Shown piece by piece: positions 42,195 through 49,953 of a stretch of DNA of 64,000 nucleotides. The position numbers and the translations under genes are program-made. The stretch covers positions 62,001-126,000 of the forward strand of contig DASXPN010000073.1 in NCBI GenBank assembly GCA_036493595.1, in the 5' to 3' direction. The notes under the pieces were generated by a model, which did no database searches, was not told the DNA's origin, and saw only the letters and a program-made list of their open reading frames with translations. This stretch comes from DATAES01 sp036493595 (GTDB lineage: Bacteria; Actinomycetota; Acidimicrobiia; Acidimicrobiales; JACDCH01). How positions within the stretch are numbered: position 1 is the first letter of the stretch; each line of letters begins with the position of its first letter.

Positions 42195-42966
42195 ACCGTC
42201 GTCCTCCGAAGAGATCGAGCTCGTCGAGACGGATACGTGGACCGGTCCACTGCTCGAAGGGACGGACCTCGTCGCCGGCTACCTGCCCGAGGTCAACATT
42301 CTCAACGGCTGCAACCTCACGCTGCATCGAGGCGAGCTGGTCGGGATCATCGGTCCGAATGGCGCCGGCAAGTCGACACTGCTGAAGGCGCTCTTCGGCC
42401 TCATCTCGGTTCGCGGCGGCGCGGTCATGCTCCGAGGCGAGAACGTCACCGGCCGCAAGGCACACGCGCTCGTCGCCATGGGCCTCGGCTATGTGCCCCA
42501 GAACAACAATGTGTTCCCCCATCTCACGGTGCACGAGAACCTCGAGATGGGTGTGTACCAGCGACCCGCACGGTTCGAGGAGCGCTTCGAGCACGTCTGC
42601 GAGCTCTTCCCGCTGCTCGGCCAGCGTCGCGCCCAACGGGCGGGGTCGCTGTCCGGCGGTGAGCGCCAGATGGTGGCGATGGGACGAGCGTTGATGATGG
42701 ACCCGTCGGTCCTGCTGCTCGACGAGCCGTCAGCGGGCCTGTCGCCGGCGTATCAGGACGAGGTGTTCATCCGTTGCCGGCAGATCAACGACGACGGTGT
42801 GTCGATCGTGATGGTCGAGCAGAACGCGCGGCGGTGCCTGCAGATCTGCCACCGCGGCTACGTCCTCGATCAGGGAGCGAACGCGTACACCGGCACCGGT
42901 GACGAGCTGCTCGACGACCCGAAGGTCATCGAGCTCTACCTCGGCACCCTCGCCCGGGCGCGGTAG
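42187..42966 (+). CDS. livF: branched-chain amino acid ABC transporter ATPase LivF
   Basis: 259 residues. Walker A GPNGAGKSTLLKALFG, LGYVPQNNNVFPHLTVHENLE (Q-loop region), signature SLSGGERQMVAMGRAL and Walker B VLLLDEPSAGLSP, VMVEQNARRCLQI. Typical LivF. The ATG at 42187 overlaps the livG stop by 8 bases. It is the last gene of the livHMGF operon and is followed by a strong hairpin shared with the convergent binding-protein gene. Confidence 0.94.
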   Translation: MIEPSSSEEIELVETDTWTGPLLEGTDLVAGYLPEVNILNGCNLTLHRGELVGIIGPNGAGKSTLLKALFGLISVRGGAVMLRGENVTGRKAHALVAMGLGYVPQNNNVFPHLTVHENLEMGVYQRPARFEERFEHVCELFPLLGQRRAQRAGSLSGGERQMVAMGRALMMDPSVLLLDEPSAGLSPAYQDEVFIRCRQINDDGVSIVMVEQNARRCLQICHRGYVLDQGANAYTGTGDELLDDPKVIELYLGTLARAR

Positions 42967-42992
42967 CGGCCCCGCCCGAAGGCGAGGCCGCT
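42965..42992. terminator. bidirectional terminator hairpin livF / binding protein
   Basis: AGCGGCC (42965-42971) pairs with GGCCGCT (42986-42992), enclosing CGCC-CGAA-GGCG with a single C/A mismatch between the two stems. An 11-bp stem with a 4-base loop between two convergent genes is a good terminator candidate, though no T-run follows. Confidence 0.65.
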
Positions 42993-43013
42993 CCCCGAAC
43001 TGCTTGTTGTCGG

Positions 43014-44369
43014 CTACTTGCCGGCTTCGAAGGCGACGCCGAGCGCGTTGCCCATGTTGCCGTCGACGCCGTACACCTTCTTGTCCTTCGGGCCGATGCC
43101 CTTCTCCACCATGGTGGCGAGGATGCGGCTCGACTCCTCGAACCCGATGACGACGATGCCGTCAGGGTTCGCGGCCTTGATCTGGTCGACCTCCGAGTCG
43201 AAGGTCTGCGCCTTCGGGTCGTAGATGACCTTCTTCACGACCTGGCCGCCCGATCCTTGGAACGATGTCGTGAAGTCATCGGCGAGACCCGTGCCGTAGG
43301 TGTCGTTCAGCACGAGCAGACCGACGGTGCTGACGTTGTCACCCGCCACGACCTCACCGAGCACTTGGCCCTGGAGGATGTCGGACGGCGCGTCGCGGAA
43401 GTACAAGCCCTTGTCCGCGTACGTCGACAATGCCTTCGACGTGTTGGCGGGCGAGAACATGACGACGCCTGCACTCGTGATCTTGTCGATCACGTTCAAC
43501 GTCACTGCGGACGATGCCGCACCGATGATCGCGTCGACGTTGTCACCGAGCTCCCGGTCGACGGTCTGTGTACCGACGGTCGGGTTCTGCGCGTCGCTCG
43601 AGTCACCTTCGTCGAGCGCGACGGGCTTACCGAGCACCCCGCCGGCCGCGTTGATGTCCTTCACCGCGAGGCGGACTCCGGAGATCTCGGGTGGGCCGAG
43701 GAAGGCGAGGCTGCCGGTCACCGGCAGGAACGTGCCGAGCTTCAGCGTGCCGTCGCCGGCGCGTGTGCCCTCGACAGGGACCTCAGGCACGTCCGCCGCA
43801 GCGGGGGCCTTCGCCGTCTTGAACACGGTCTTCGAGTCGTCGACCTGGTCCGACGCGTTGAACTGCAGCACGCCGTAGCTCGCGACCGTCGGCTCGCCGT
43901 TTCCGGAGAACTCGAGCGAACCCGAGACGCCGTCGTAGTCGATGTCCTTGGTTCCGCCCTTGATCAGCTGATCGCACTGCTGGAACGAGGTGCACTTCGT
44001 GCCATTGCGTGTGACCTGGTCGATCTGCTTCGCCAGGTCGATGCCGTCGGTACCGGCGGCCTCGGTGGCAAGCGCGACGACGGTGGCGGCGTCGTACGAC
44101 TCGGCGCCGTAGTTGAACGTGTTCTGCAGGTCGAGGCCCTGCGCGGCGAGATTCGTCTTGAAGTCGGCAGGCAGGTCGACCAACGGGGTCGTACCGCGCA
44201 TGCCCTCGAGTGCGCCCTTCTGACCTGGCGGCGCAGCTGCGCCGCTCGCGCTGTTCGACGCGCCCGAACCGGACGTGGTGTTGGTCTTCTTGTCACTGCT
44301 GCACGCAGCTGCAACCAGAAGGACACCCATCAGCAACGCGAGTGCCTGCAATCGCTTTCGATGCCGCAT
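43014..44369 (-). CDS. Liv-type substrate-binding lipoprotein, circularly permuted
   Basis: 451 residues with a signal peptide and lipobox (Cys23). The usual family N-terminus, KLGTFLPVTGSLAFLGPPE followed by AVKDINAAGGVLGKPVAL, is found only at residues 210-252. The segments that normally form the C-terminal third (GALEGMRGTTP, NYGAESYDAATVVALA, NGTKCTSFQQC, DIDYDGVSGSLEF) occupy residues 52-172 instead. The protein ends at GNMGNALGVAFEAGK, which would normally run straight into GALEGMRGT. Both lobes are complete, so this looks like a circular permutation rather than truncation. It is convergent with livHMGF and probably the binding protein of that transporter. Confidence 0.85.
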   Translation of the reverse strand: MRHRKRLQALALLMGVLLVAAACSSDKKTNTTSGSGASNSASGAAAPPGQKGALEGMRGTTPLVDLPADFKTNLAAQGLDLQNTFNYGAESYDAATVVALATEAAGTDGIDLAKQIDQVTRNGTKCTSFQQCDQLIKGGTKDIDYDGVSGSLEFSGNGEPTVASYGVLQFNASDQVDDSKTVFKTAKAPAAADVPEVPVEGTRAGDGTLKLGTFLPVTGSLAFLGPPEISGVRLAVKDINAAGGVLGKPVALDEGDSSDAQNPTVGTQTVDRELGDNVDAIIGAASSAVTLNVIDKITSAGVVMFSPANTSKALSTYADKGLYFRDAPSDILQGQVLGEVVAGDNVSTVGLLVLNDTYGTGLADDFTTSFQGSGGQVVKKVIYDPKAQTFDSEVDQIKAANPDGIVVIGFEESSRILATMVEKGIGPKDKKVYGVDGNMGNALGVAFEAGK

Positions 44370-44403
44370 CAAATACCCCCGGATTTGGATTTGGACGATC
44401 CGG

Positions 44404-44409
44404 ACCTTA
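44404..44409 (-). promoter_or_regulatory. candidate -10 box of the binding-protein gene
   Basis: TAAGGT on the minus strand, 34 nt before the ATG at 44369. A GGGGG stretch 6 nt before the ATG could serve as ribosome site, so this gene would have a leader. Confidence 0.35.
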
Positions 44410-44442
44410 GCCCCGGTGCCGCGGAGACGCCGCGGAGGCAGA

Positions 44443-45156
44443 ATGTGGGACTTGGAGACCGATCTGCTGTTTCTACATGACGCGTACCTCACGACGGCAG
44501 ACGCGACCGTCGTCGCGGTCGAAGGTGATCGCGTCGCGCTCGACCGCACGAACTTCTACGCGACGGGTGGCGGTCAACCCCACGACACCGGCAGGCTCGG
44601 CGAGGGACGTGTCACCGATGTTCGCAAGGACGGCAACATGGTGTGGCACAGCGTCGAAGGCGCGTCACCCGCGGCGGGTGATCAGGTACGACTCGAGATC
44701 GACTGGGAACGTCGACACGCGTTGATGCGCACGCACACCGCCTTGCATGTGCTGTGCGGCGTCATCTGGAACGAGTGGGGCACCGCCGTCACCGGCGGGA
44801 ACATGGAGCCCTTGTCGGCCCGCATGGACTTCGAGTTCGACCCGCTGCCCGAGGGCTTCGGGCCGCGCGTGGAGCAACTGGTCAACGACGAGCTCGCCGC
44901 GGCGCGCCGTATCGAGGTGTCGTTCCTACCTCGCGAAACCGCCGTGGAGGACGAGGATCTGATCCGCACGAAGATCAACATGATCCCGGACTGGGTGAAG
45001 GAGATCCGAGTCGTGGACATCGTCGGGCTCGACAAGCAAGCCGACGGCGGCACCCATGTGCGCAGCACCGACGAGGTGGGCCGCGTGCGCGTCGTGAAGA
45101 CGGAGTCGAAGGGCAAGGGCAACAAGCGCATCCGGATCGAGATCCACGATGGCTGA
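44443..45156 (+). CDS. alaX: alanyl-tRNA editing protein AlaX
   Basis: Trans-editing factor that removes mischarged amino acids from tRNA-Ala. 237 residues: N-terminal beta-barrel like the AlaRS editing accessory region (TNFYATGGGQPHDTGRL), then the zinc-site HxxxH in MRTHTALHVL and the second site in QADGGTHVRST. The position that is Cys in AlaRS (CGGTH) is Asp here, so metal binding may differ. The ATG follows GGAGG (44434-44438). It overlaps larE by 8 bases. Confidence 0.88.
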   Translation: MWDLETDLLFLHDAYLTTADATVVAVEGDRVALDRTNFYATGGGQPHDTGRLGEGRVTDVRKDGNMVWHSVEGASPAAGDQVRLEIDWERRHALMRTHTALHVLCGVIWNEWGTAVTGGNMEPLSARMDFEFDPLPEGFGPRVEQLVNDELAAARRIEVSFLPRETAVEDEDLIRTKINMIPDWVKEIRVVDIVGLDKQADGGTHVRSTDEVGRVRVVKTESKGKGNKRIRIEIHDG

Positions 45157-45946
45157 CTTGCAGCGGCTGCGCTCACGGCTGCGTGCCCTTGACTCGATCG
45201 TGATCGCGTTCAGTGGTGGCGCCGACAGCGCGTTCCTCGCGTGGGTTGCCAACGACACGTTGGGCCCGGCGCGCGTGCTCGCTGCCACCGCGGTGTCGCC
45301 GTCGCTCGCGGGTGAGGAGCGCGATGACTGCCAGATGTTGGCGGCCGAGTGGGGATTGCGGTGGTCGGAGGTCGTCACGAGCGAGATGGAAGATGCCGCG
45401 TATCGCGTCAACGACGGCGATCGTTGTTACTGGTGCAAGTCGTCCCTGATGGACGCGCTCGAGCCGGTCGCTCGTGATGAAGGAGCAGTGATCGCCCTCG
45501 GTGTGAACGTCGACGATCTCGGCGACCACCGTCCCGGCCAGCGCGCCGCGGGCGAGCGGGGCGCCGTCTTCCCGTTGGTCGATGCCGGGTTCACGAAGGC
45601 CGACGTGCGCGCGGTGTCGCTCGAGCTCGGGTTGCGGACGTGGGACAAGCCGGCCGCGGCCTGCCTTGCGTCGCGGGTGCCGTACGGCACGACCGTGTCA
45701 GTCGAGGTCCTCGGCCGGGTCGAGCGGGCGGAGCGCGGTCTGCACGCGCTCGGGTTCCGTGATGTGCGCGTGCGGCACTACGGCGATTCGGCGCGCGTCG
45801 AGCTACCGGTCGACGACTTGCCGCGCGCAGTGTCGGTACGGGACGACGTCGTCACTGCGGTCAAGAGCGCGGGCTACGCGTACGTCACACTCGACCTCGA
45901 AGGACTCCGGTCGGGCAACTTGAACGACGCGTTGCGAACGCCGTAG
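45149..45946 (+). CDS. larE: ATP-dependent sacrificial sulfur transferase LarE-like
   Basis: PP-loop adenylating enzyme of the LarE family, which makes the nickel-pincer cofactor of lactate racemase-type enzymes. 265 residues with PP-loop FSGGADSAFL near 20-29, DRCYWCKSSLMDAL near 91-104 and KPAAACLASRVPYGTTVS near 169-186. Three cysteines at these sites fit the LarE type proposed to use a [4Fe-4S] cluster rather than sacrificing a single Cys. larB and larC are not in the window, so the cofactor role is inferred from the family. Confidence 0.87.
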   Translation: MADLQRLRSRLRALDSIVIAFSGGADSAFLAWVANDTLGPARVLAATAVSPSLAGEERDDCQMLAAEWGLRWSEVVTSEMEDAAYRVNDGDRCYWCKSSLMDALEPVARDEGAVIALGVNVDDLGDHRPGQRAAGERGAVFPLVDAGFTKADVRAVSLELGLRTWDKPAAACLASRVPYGTTVSVEVLGRVERAERGLHALGFRDVRVRHYGDSARVELPVDDLPRAVSVRDDVVTAVKSAGYAYVTLDLEGLRSGNLNDALRTP

Positions 45947-45951
45947 GGGGG

Positions 45952-45993
45952 CCTGGTGATCAGACCCTGATCATCAGACCCTGGTGATCAGGC
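45952..45993. terminator. 3 x 14-bp repeat forming hairpins between convergent genes
   Basis: Three near-identical 14-mers (CCTGGTGATCAGAC, CCTGATCATCAGAC, CCTGGTGATCAGGC). CTGATCA (45967-45973) and TGATCAG (45985-45991) pair perfectly, so the block can fold and may end both the larE and the lipoprotein transcripts. The last unit covers the lipoprotein stop. Confidence 0.5.
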
Positions 45994-46557
45994 GCGGCCG
46001 CACGTCCCGCCGAGGTCGGGCACGTTGTGGAGTCGTGACTGCTCGTCGAGCGGCTTGAGCACCTGCGACAGTGTCTTCTCGGTCCCACCGAAGAGGCGAT
46101 CCTCCTTCACCGCCTGGAACTCGAAATCGCTGTCGGGGTGACTGGCGGCGTCGGCTTGGTTGAGTCGCAACGTCGTCTGGACGTCGTCGGTGGCGGAGAG
46201 CAGCACAGCCCGAATGGCTTCGGCATCGGCCACTCCGTTGCCGGGCGCGGCGACGAGATCGGCGCGCAGGTCGTTGGTGATGACCTTCTGATCGTCGAAG
46301 GCCCGGGAGTAGCGGGCGCGGCGACCGGGGACGTCGAGGTTCGGGCTGTCGTCGCTGAACGCGTTGGCGGCGTTGACCATGCGGTTCTGCCATTTGAAGA
46401 TGTCGGAGCACACGGCGGGCGCGAACGAGGTCGGTGCGACCGACTCAGACGCGGAAGCGGGCGGCGGGGCCGATGTGGGCGCCGCGGCCTTCGACCCGCT
46501 CGAACACGCCAGCGCGAGCAGCGCAAGAACCGTCAGCAGCCCGACTCGTCGAACCAT
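45988..46557 (-). CDS. predicted lipoprotein, unknown function
   Basis: 189 residues. Signal peptide VGLLTVLALLALACSSGSK with lipobox Cys near 18, then an Ala/Ser/Pro linker, and a mostly helical domain containing DIFKWQNRMVNAANAF and QNRM-type polar helices; a Cys pair (one near 50, one near the C-terminus in GGTCGRA) could form a disulfide. No family recognised. It follows a hypothetical gene by 2 bases on the same strand. Confidence 0.65.
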   Translation of the reverse strand: MVRRVGLLTVLALLALACSSGSKAAAPTSAPPPASASESVAPTSFAPAVCSDIFKWQNRMVNAANAFSDDSPNLDVPGRRARYSRAFDDQKVITNDLRADLVAAPGNGVADAEAIRAVLLSATDDVQTTLRLNQADAASHPDSDFEFQAVKEDRLFGGTEKTLSQVLKPLDEQSRLHNVPDLGGTCGRA

Positions 46558-46559
46558 CG

Positions 46560-46844
46560 TCACTCGGACGGAGTCCACATCGGGAACGAGATGTGATCGA
46601 CGTCGAGCCGTTGCGTGATGCGACCCTTCGCGGCGAGCTCGTGCAGGCACGGTCGGGCGACGTCGATGCCGACCATGCGGATGTAGTCGGCCACCGGCAA
46701 CAGAAGGGGTCCGGCCTCGGCGTCGGCGTCGCCGGGACGCAGCAACGCATCGACCTCGAGCGTCGGTCGCTCCGGATGCGCGACATCGAGTGCGGTGCAC
46801 TGGTACACGACGCCCTCGAACACCGATTGAGCGAGAATCCTCAC
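46560..46844 (-). CDS. hypothetical protein
   Basis: 94 residues, soluble, with strands at the start (ILAQSVFEGVVYQCTALDV) and a helical centre. No family is recognised and no catalytic motif is seen. It is immediately upstream of the lipoprotein gene and 18 bases downstream of the DUF427 gene, so all three may be one operon. Confidence 0.55.
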   Translation of the reverse strand: MRILAQSVFEGVVYQCTALDVAHPERPTLEVDALLRPGDADAEAGPLLLPVADYIRMVGIDVARPCLHELAAKGRITQRLDVDHISFPMWTPSE

Positions 46845-46862
46845 GTCGGTCGGTTCACCACG

Positions 46863-47357
46863 TCACCAGCCTGCAGTACCGGCGGCACCTTTGAAGGGCC
46901 CGACGATGCCCGACGTGATCCAGCCCCCGTAGAACGAACCTTCGTTGGCTTGCACGCGCTCGTCGTCGACCCAGCACGCGTCCACGCGTTGCGGGTAGAA
47001 GGCGAGGTACCCGGTGAGGATCTCGAACCCCTCGATCGGATGGTCGTACGACCAGACCGCGTTCTCGGCGACGCGGTCGCCGACTCGCAGCGAGTAGTAC
47101 CGCGCTTGTCCCTTCCACTCGCAGAAGGAGTGGTGATCCGACCCGACCAGGTGCTCGGCCCGCACGTCGTCGGGGGGGATGTAATACACAGGCGGCTGAC
47201 TCGTCTCGAGCACTCGATAGGCGCGCGCCGTGTCGGCGACGATGATGCCGGCGAACTCCACTCGCACATGGCTCGTGCTGGGCTCGATGGCCGGCGGGCG
47301 GGGATAGTCCCACACCGACTCTTGGCCCGGGCCCGGCTCGATCCTCTGCGGTTCCAC
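46863..47357 (-). CDS. DUF427 protein
   Basis: 164 residues. The DUF427 pattern is clear: VWDYPRPP, RVEFAGIIVADTARAYRVLET, PPVYYIPPDDV, FCEWKGQARYY, AAWSY-like AVWSYDHP and GSFYGGWIT. The family is beta-rich and of unknown function, frequent in actinobacteria. The GTG at 47357 leaves only 9 bases to the divergent gene. Confidence 0.88.
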   Translation of the reverse strand: MEPQRIEPGPGQESVWDYPRPPAIEPSTSHVRVEFAGIIVADTARAYRVLETSQPPVYYIPPDDVRAEHLVGSDHHSFCEWKGQARYYSLRVGDRVAENAVWSYDHPIEGFEILTGYLAFYPQRVDACWVDDERVQANEGSFYGGWITSGIVGPFKGAAGTAGW

Positions 47358-47366
47358 GGTGGCAGC

Positions 47367-47852
47367 ATGGCCGCGATGCCACGCGACGCCAACCCCGACG
47401 ACGAGCGAATGCTCGACGAGTTCGGGGCGGCGCTGGCCGACGCCGTCGAAGCGGCTCTACCGGGCTGGGTGGTGCGATGCGTGGAGCAGCGTGCGGTGGC
47501 GTGGGCCGGATCGATCGATCCGAAGGTGACCGAAGCGGCGCATGCCGCAGGGGAGCGAGCGCGCGCGGAGGTCGGTGCGCAGGTTCGTGCGCTGCTCGCA
47601 CTCGACATCGATGCGCAGCGCACGAATCCACTGTCGATCGTGCGCGGTGCAGTGCGGTACCCGACCGAGATCTTGCGGGCCGCCGGCGTGCCACCGGTCC
47701 GGCGCGACGAGTTCGCCGAGCGCGCCTTCCCCGACGACATCTACGACCTGTCGCCGGCATCGTTCGCCGACGTCGATCAGTCCTTGCACGAACCCGGACT
47801 CGTGTGGGGCGCGGCCAAGGCCCACATCCATCTCACCCGCCACCGAACCTGA
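47367..47852 (+). CDS. hypothetical protein (actinobacterial)
   Basis: 161 residues from an ATG at 47367 (a second ATG is at 47376). N-terminal half helical and acidic (DDERMLDEFGAALADAVEAALPGWVVRCVEQ), then GERARAEVGAQVRALLALDIDAQ and a C-terminal RGAVRYPTEILRAAGVPPVRRDEF. The family is not recognised, though the LLALDIDAQRTNPLSIVR pattern looks like a conserved actinobacterial protein. Divergent from DUF427. Confidence 0.65.
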   Translation: MAAMPRDANPDDERMLDEFGAALADAVEAALPGWVVRCVEQRAVAWAGSIDPKVTEAAHAAGERARAEVGAQVRALLALDIDAQRTNPLSIVRGAVRYPTEILRAAGVPPVRRDEFAERAFPDDIYDLSPASFADVDQSLHEPGLVWGAAKAHIHLTRHRT

Positions 47853-47883
47853 AGACCGCGAACTTGGTGGGGCTCTGCGCTGG

Positions 47884-48342
47884 TCAGTGAGGTTTCCAGG
47901 CGTCCGGGTCGTCGGCCATCGCGTCGACCTCGGGGGGCAGCTTGCCGGCGAGGAGGTCGGCGACGGTTACGACCTCGAGCACGTTGCGCAGGCTGGCCCG
48001 CACGCACACCCACATGCGCTGGAGCGGCGCCGATCGTCCCTCGAACACGACCTCTTCCGGCCGCTGGCCCCGCACGTTGGCCAGCGGGCCCTCGACTGCT
48101 CGGATGAGCTCGGCCACGGTGACCTGATCGGCGGGGCGGGCGAGCCAGTAGCCGCCGTCGGCGCCTCGCTGGCTGCCGACCAGACCCGATCGCTTCAGCT
48201 CTCCGAGGATGTTCTCGAGGTACTTCGTCGGGATGCCCTGCTCGCGCGCGATCTGCTCGCCCTTGATCGGACTGCTGCGGTCGGCACGTGCGAGCTCGAT
48301 GGCCGCTCGCACCGTGTAGTCGACCTTCGCCGTCACCCGCAC
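47884..48342 (-). CDS. Rrf2 family transcriptional regulator
   Basis: 152 residues starting MRVTAKVDYTVRAAIELA, with winged helix PIKGEQIAREQGIPTKYLENILGELKRSGLVGSQRGADGGYWLA and the dimer helix near the C-terminus. The three Cys that hold Fe-S in IscR are absent; only one Cys (near 111) remains, so it probably senses something else or works without a cluster. The GTG at 48342 is 10 bases after a 62-residue four-Cys gene, which is the obvious partner. Confidence 0.88.
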   Translation of the reverse strand: MRVTAKVDYTVRAAIELARADRSSPIKGEQIAREQGIPTKYLENILGELKRSGLVGSQRGADGGYWLARPADQVTVAELIRAVEGPLANVRGQRPEEVVFEGRSAPLQRMWVCVRASLRNVLEVVTVADLLAGKLPPEVDAMADDPDAWKPH

Positions 48343-48352
48343 CGGGTAGGCG

Positions 48353-48541
48353 CTACTCCTCGTCGTCGCGCTCGAACCGTTGCCAACCGGCATCGGCGAT
48401 CGAACGACTCTCGAAGAAGATGCAGTGCTCGGGACACGCGAACGGCGCGGTCTCGTTGGCGTCGACGCGGCAACGTTGCACGATCTCGCCGGACGCCACG
48501 GTCCGCGTCGAGTAGTGCCGGCAGTCTTCGCGCACACCCAC
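48353..48541 (-). CDS. small four-cysteine protein preceding Rrf2 gene
   Basis: 62 residues: REDCRHY near the start, QRCRVDANE in the middle and FACPEHCIFFESRSI, giving four Cys with a final CPxxC. The protein ends in an acidic tail (RFERDDEE). The spacing resembles small metal- or Fe-S-binding modules but no family is recognised. GTG start; GTG 48535 is an alternative. Co-oriented with Rrf2, 10 bases apart, and divergent from the flavoprotein at 48581. Confidence 0.7.
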   Translation of the reverse strand: MGVREDCRHYSTRTVASGEIVQRCRVDANETAPFACPEHCIFFESRSIADAGWQRFERDDEE

Positions 48542-48568
48542 CCCGACAGTCTTGCAGCCGCGGTTGCG

Positions 48569-48574
48569 TAGTCT
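48569..48574 (+). promoter_or_regulatory. -10 box, leaderless (flavoprotein)
   Basis: TAGTCT, 6 nt before the ATG at 48581. The alternative GTG at 48578 would be 3 nt from it, so the ATG is preferred. Confidence 0.5.
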
Positions 48575-48580
48575 GCGGTG

Positions 48581-49918
48581 ATGGCTCGAAGGCTCGCGGT
48601 CATCGGCGGCGACGCCGGCGGTATGGCCGCCGCGACCCAAGCGCGACGGCTCGACTCGTCGCTCGAGATCGTTGCCTTCGAGAGGACGGAGTGGACGAGC
48701 TATTCGGCGTGCGGAATCCCGTATCTCGTGGGCGGCGAGGTGGCCGAGCTCGAACAGCTTGTCGCCCGTTCGCCCCAGGAACATCGCGACAAGTCGCTGA
48801 TCGACATGCGCGTGCGCCACGAGGTCATGGGTATCGATCTCGACGCCGGCCGGCTGGAGGTCCGCGACCACGGTCACGGGCGCACCATCCAAGTGCCGTT
48901 CGACTTGTTGCTGCTCGGGATGGGCGCTCGCCCGATCCGCCCCGACCTCCCGGGCATCGACCTGGCGATGGTGCAGGGCGTGCAGACGTTGGCCGATGCC
49001 GCGCGACTGCTGCATCGAGCAGAAACGAGCGAGTGCGACAACGTCGTCGTGGTTGGCGGCGGCTACATCGGTCTGGAACTGGCCGAGGCCTTCGTGGCCC
49101 GCAAGGCGCGTGTCACCGTCGTCGAGAGCCGCGACCACGTGATGGCGACACTCGACCCGGACATGGCGATCCCCATCGAGGACGCGATGCGTCGCGCCGG
49201 CATCGACGTGCGACTCGGAACGAAGGTCACCGGGTTCGAGGAGGGCGCCGTCGAGACGTCGAACGGTTCGGTGCCCGCCGACCTCGTCGTGCTCGGCATC
49301 GGCGTCGAACCCAACAGCGAGCTGGCGGAAGACGCCGGCATCGAGCTCGGCACCCGCCGATCGATCCGTGTCGACCGGCGGCAACACACCAGCGCGCCGG
49401 ATGTGTGGGCGGCCGGCGACTGTGCGCAGTCCGTCCATCTCGTCAGTGGTCAGCCCGTGTACGTCGCGCTCGGCACTGTGGCCACCCGCCAGGCGCGTGT
49501 CGCGGGCATCAACATCGGCGGTGGTTACGCCACGATGCCCGGTGTCCTCGGCACCGCGGTCACCCGCATCTGCGATACCGAGATCGGCCGCACCGGTCTC
49601 AACGAACGTGAGGCGAGCGAGGCGGCGTTCGAGTATGTCGCAGCGACGATCGACAGCACCACGACCGCGTCGTACTTCGCTGATCCGCCGCAGATCACGC
49701 TCAAGCTGCTGGCCGAGCAGCGCTCGGGCCGTGTGCTCGGCGCGCAGGTCGTCGGCGGTCGGGGGGCGGCGAAGCGCATCGACGTCCTCGCAACCGCGAT
49801 CACCGCGGGAATGAATGTCCAGCAGCTTGTCGACCTCGATCTCGGTTACGCGCCACCGGTGAGCCCTCTGTGGGATCCAGTGGCGACGGCAGCACGCGTC
49901 GCGCTCTCGAAGCTCTGA
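48581..49918 (+). CDS. FAD/NAD(P) oxidoreductase, CoA-disulfide reductase/NADH oxidase family
   Basis: 445 residues. FAD motif AVIGGDAGGMAAA near 5-17, redox Cys in YSACGIPYLVGG near 43, second dinucleotide motif VVVGGGYIGLELAEAF near 155-170, flavin segment DVWAAGDCAQSV and the C-terminal dimerisation domain. A single active-site Cys of the SxxCGxPY type defines the Nox/CoADR/Cdr group, which reduces CoA disulfide or O2. The divergent Rrf2 and four-Cys genes suggest a redox or sulfur regulon. Confidence 0.9.
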   Translation: MARRLAVIGGDAGGMAAATQARRLDSSLEIVAFERTEWTSYSACGIPYLVGGEVAELEQLVARSPQEHRDKSLIDMRVRHEVMGIDLDAGRLEVRDHGHGRTIQVPFDLLLLGMGARPIRPDLPGIDLAMVQGVQTLADAARLLHRAETSECDNVVVVGGGYIGLELAEAFVARKARVTVVESRDHVMATLDPDMAIPIEDAMRRAGIDVRLGTKVTGFEEGAVETSNGSVPADLVVLGIGVEPNSELAEDAGIELGTRRSIRVDRRQHTSAPDVWAAGDCAQSVHLVSGQPVYVALGTVATRQARVAGINIGGGYATMPGVLGTAVTRICDTEIGRTGLNEREASEAAFEYVAATIDSTTTASYFADPPQITLKLLAEQRSGRVLGAQVVGGRGAAKRIDVLATAITAGMNVQQLVDLDLGYAPPVSPLWDPVATAARVALSKL

Positions 49919-49940
49919 CATCGCCGTCGCGCGGCACGGG

Positions 49941-49946
49941 TAGGTT
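49941..49946 (+). promoter_or_regulatory. -10 box, leaderless (Nudix gene)
   Basis: TAGGTT, 7 nt before the ATG at 49954. Confidence 0.5.
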
Positions 49947-49953
49947 GAGCGCG

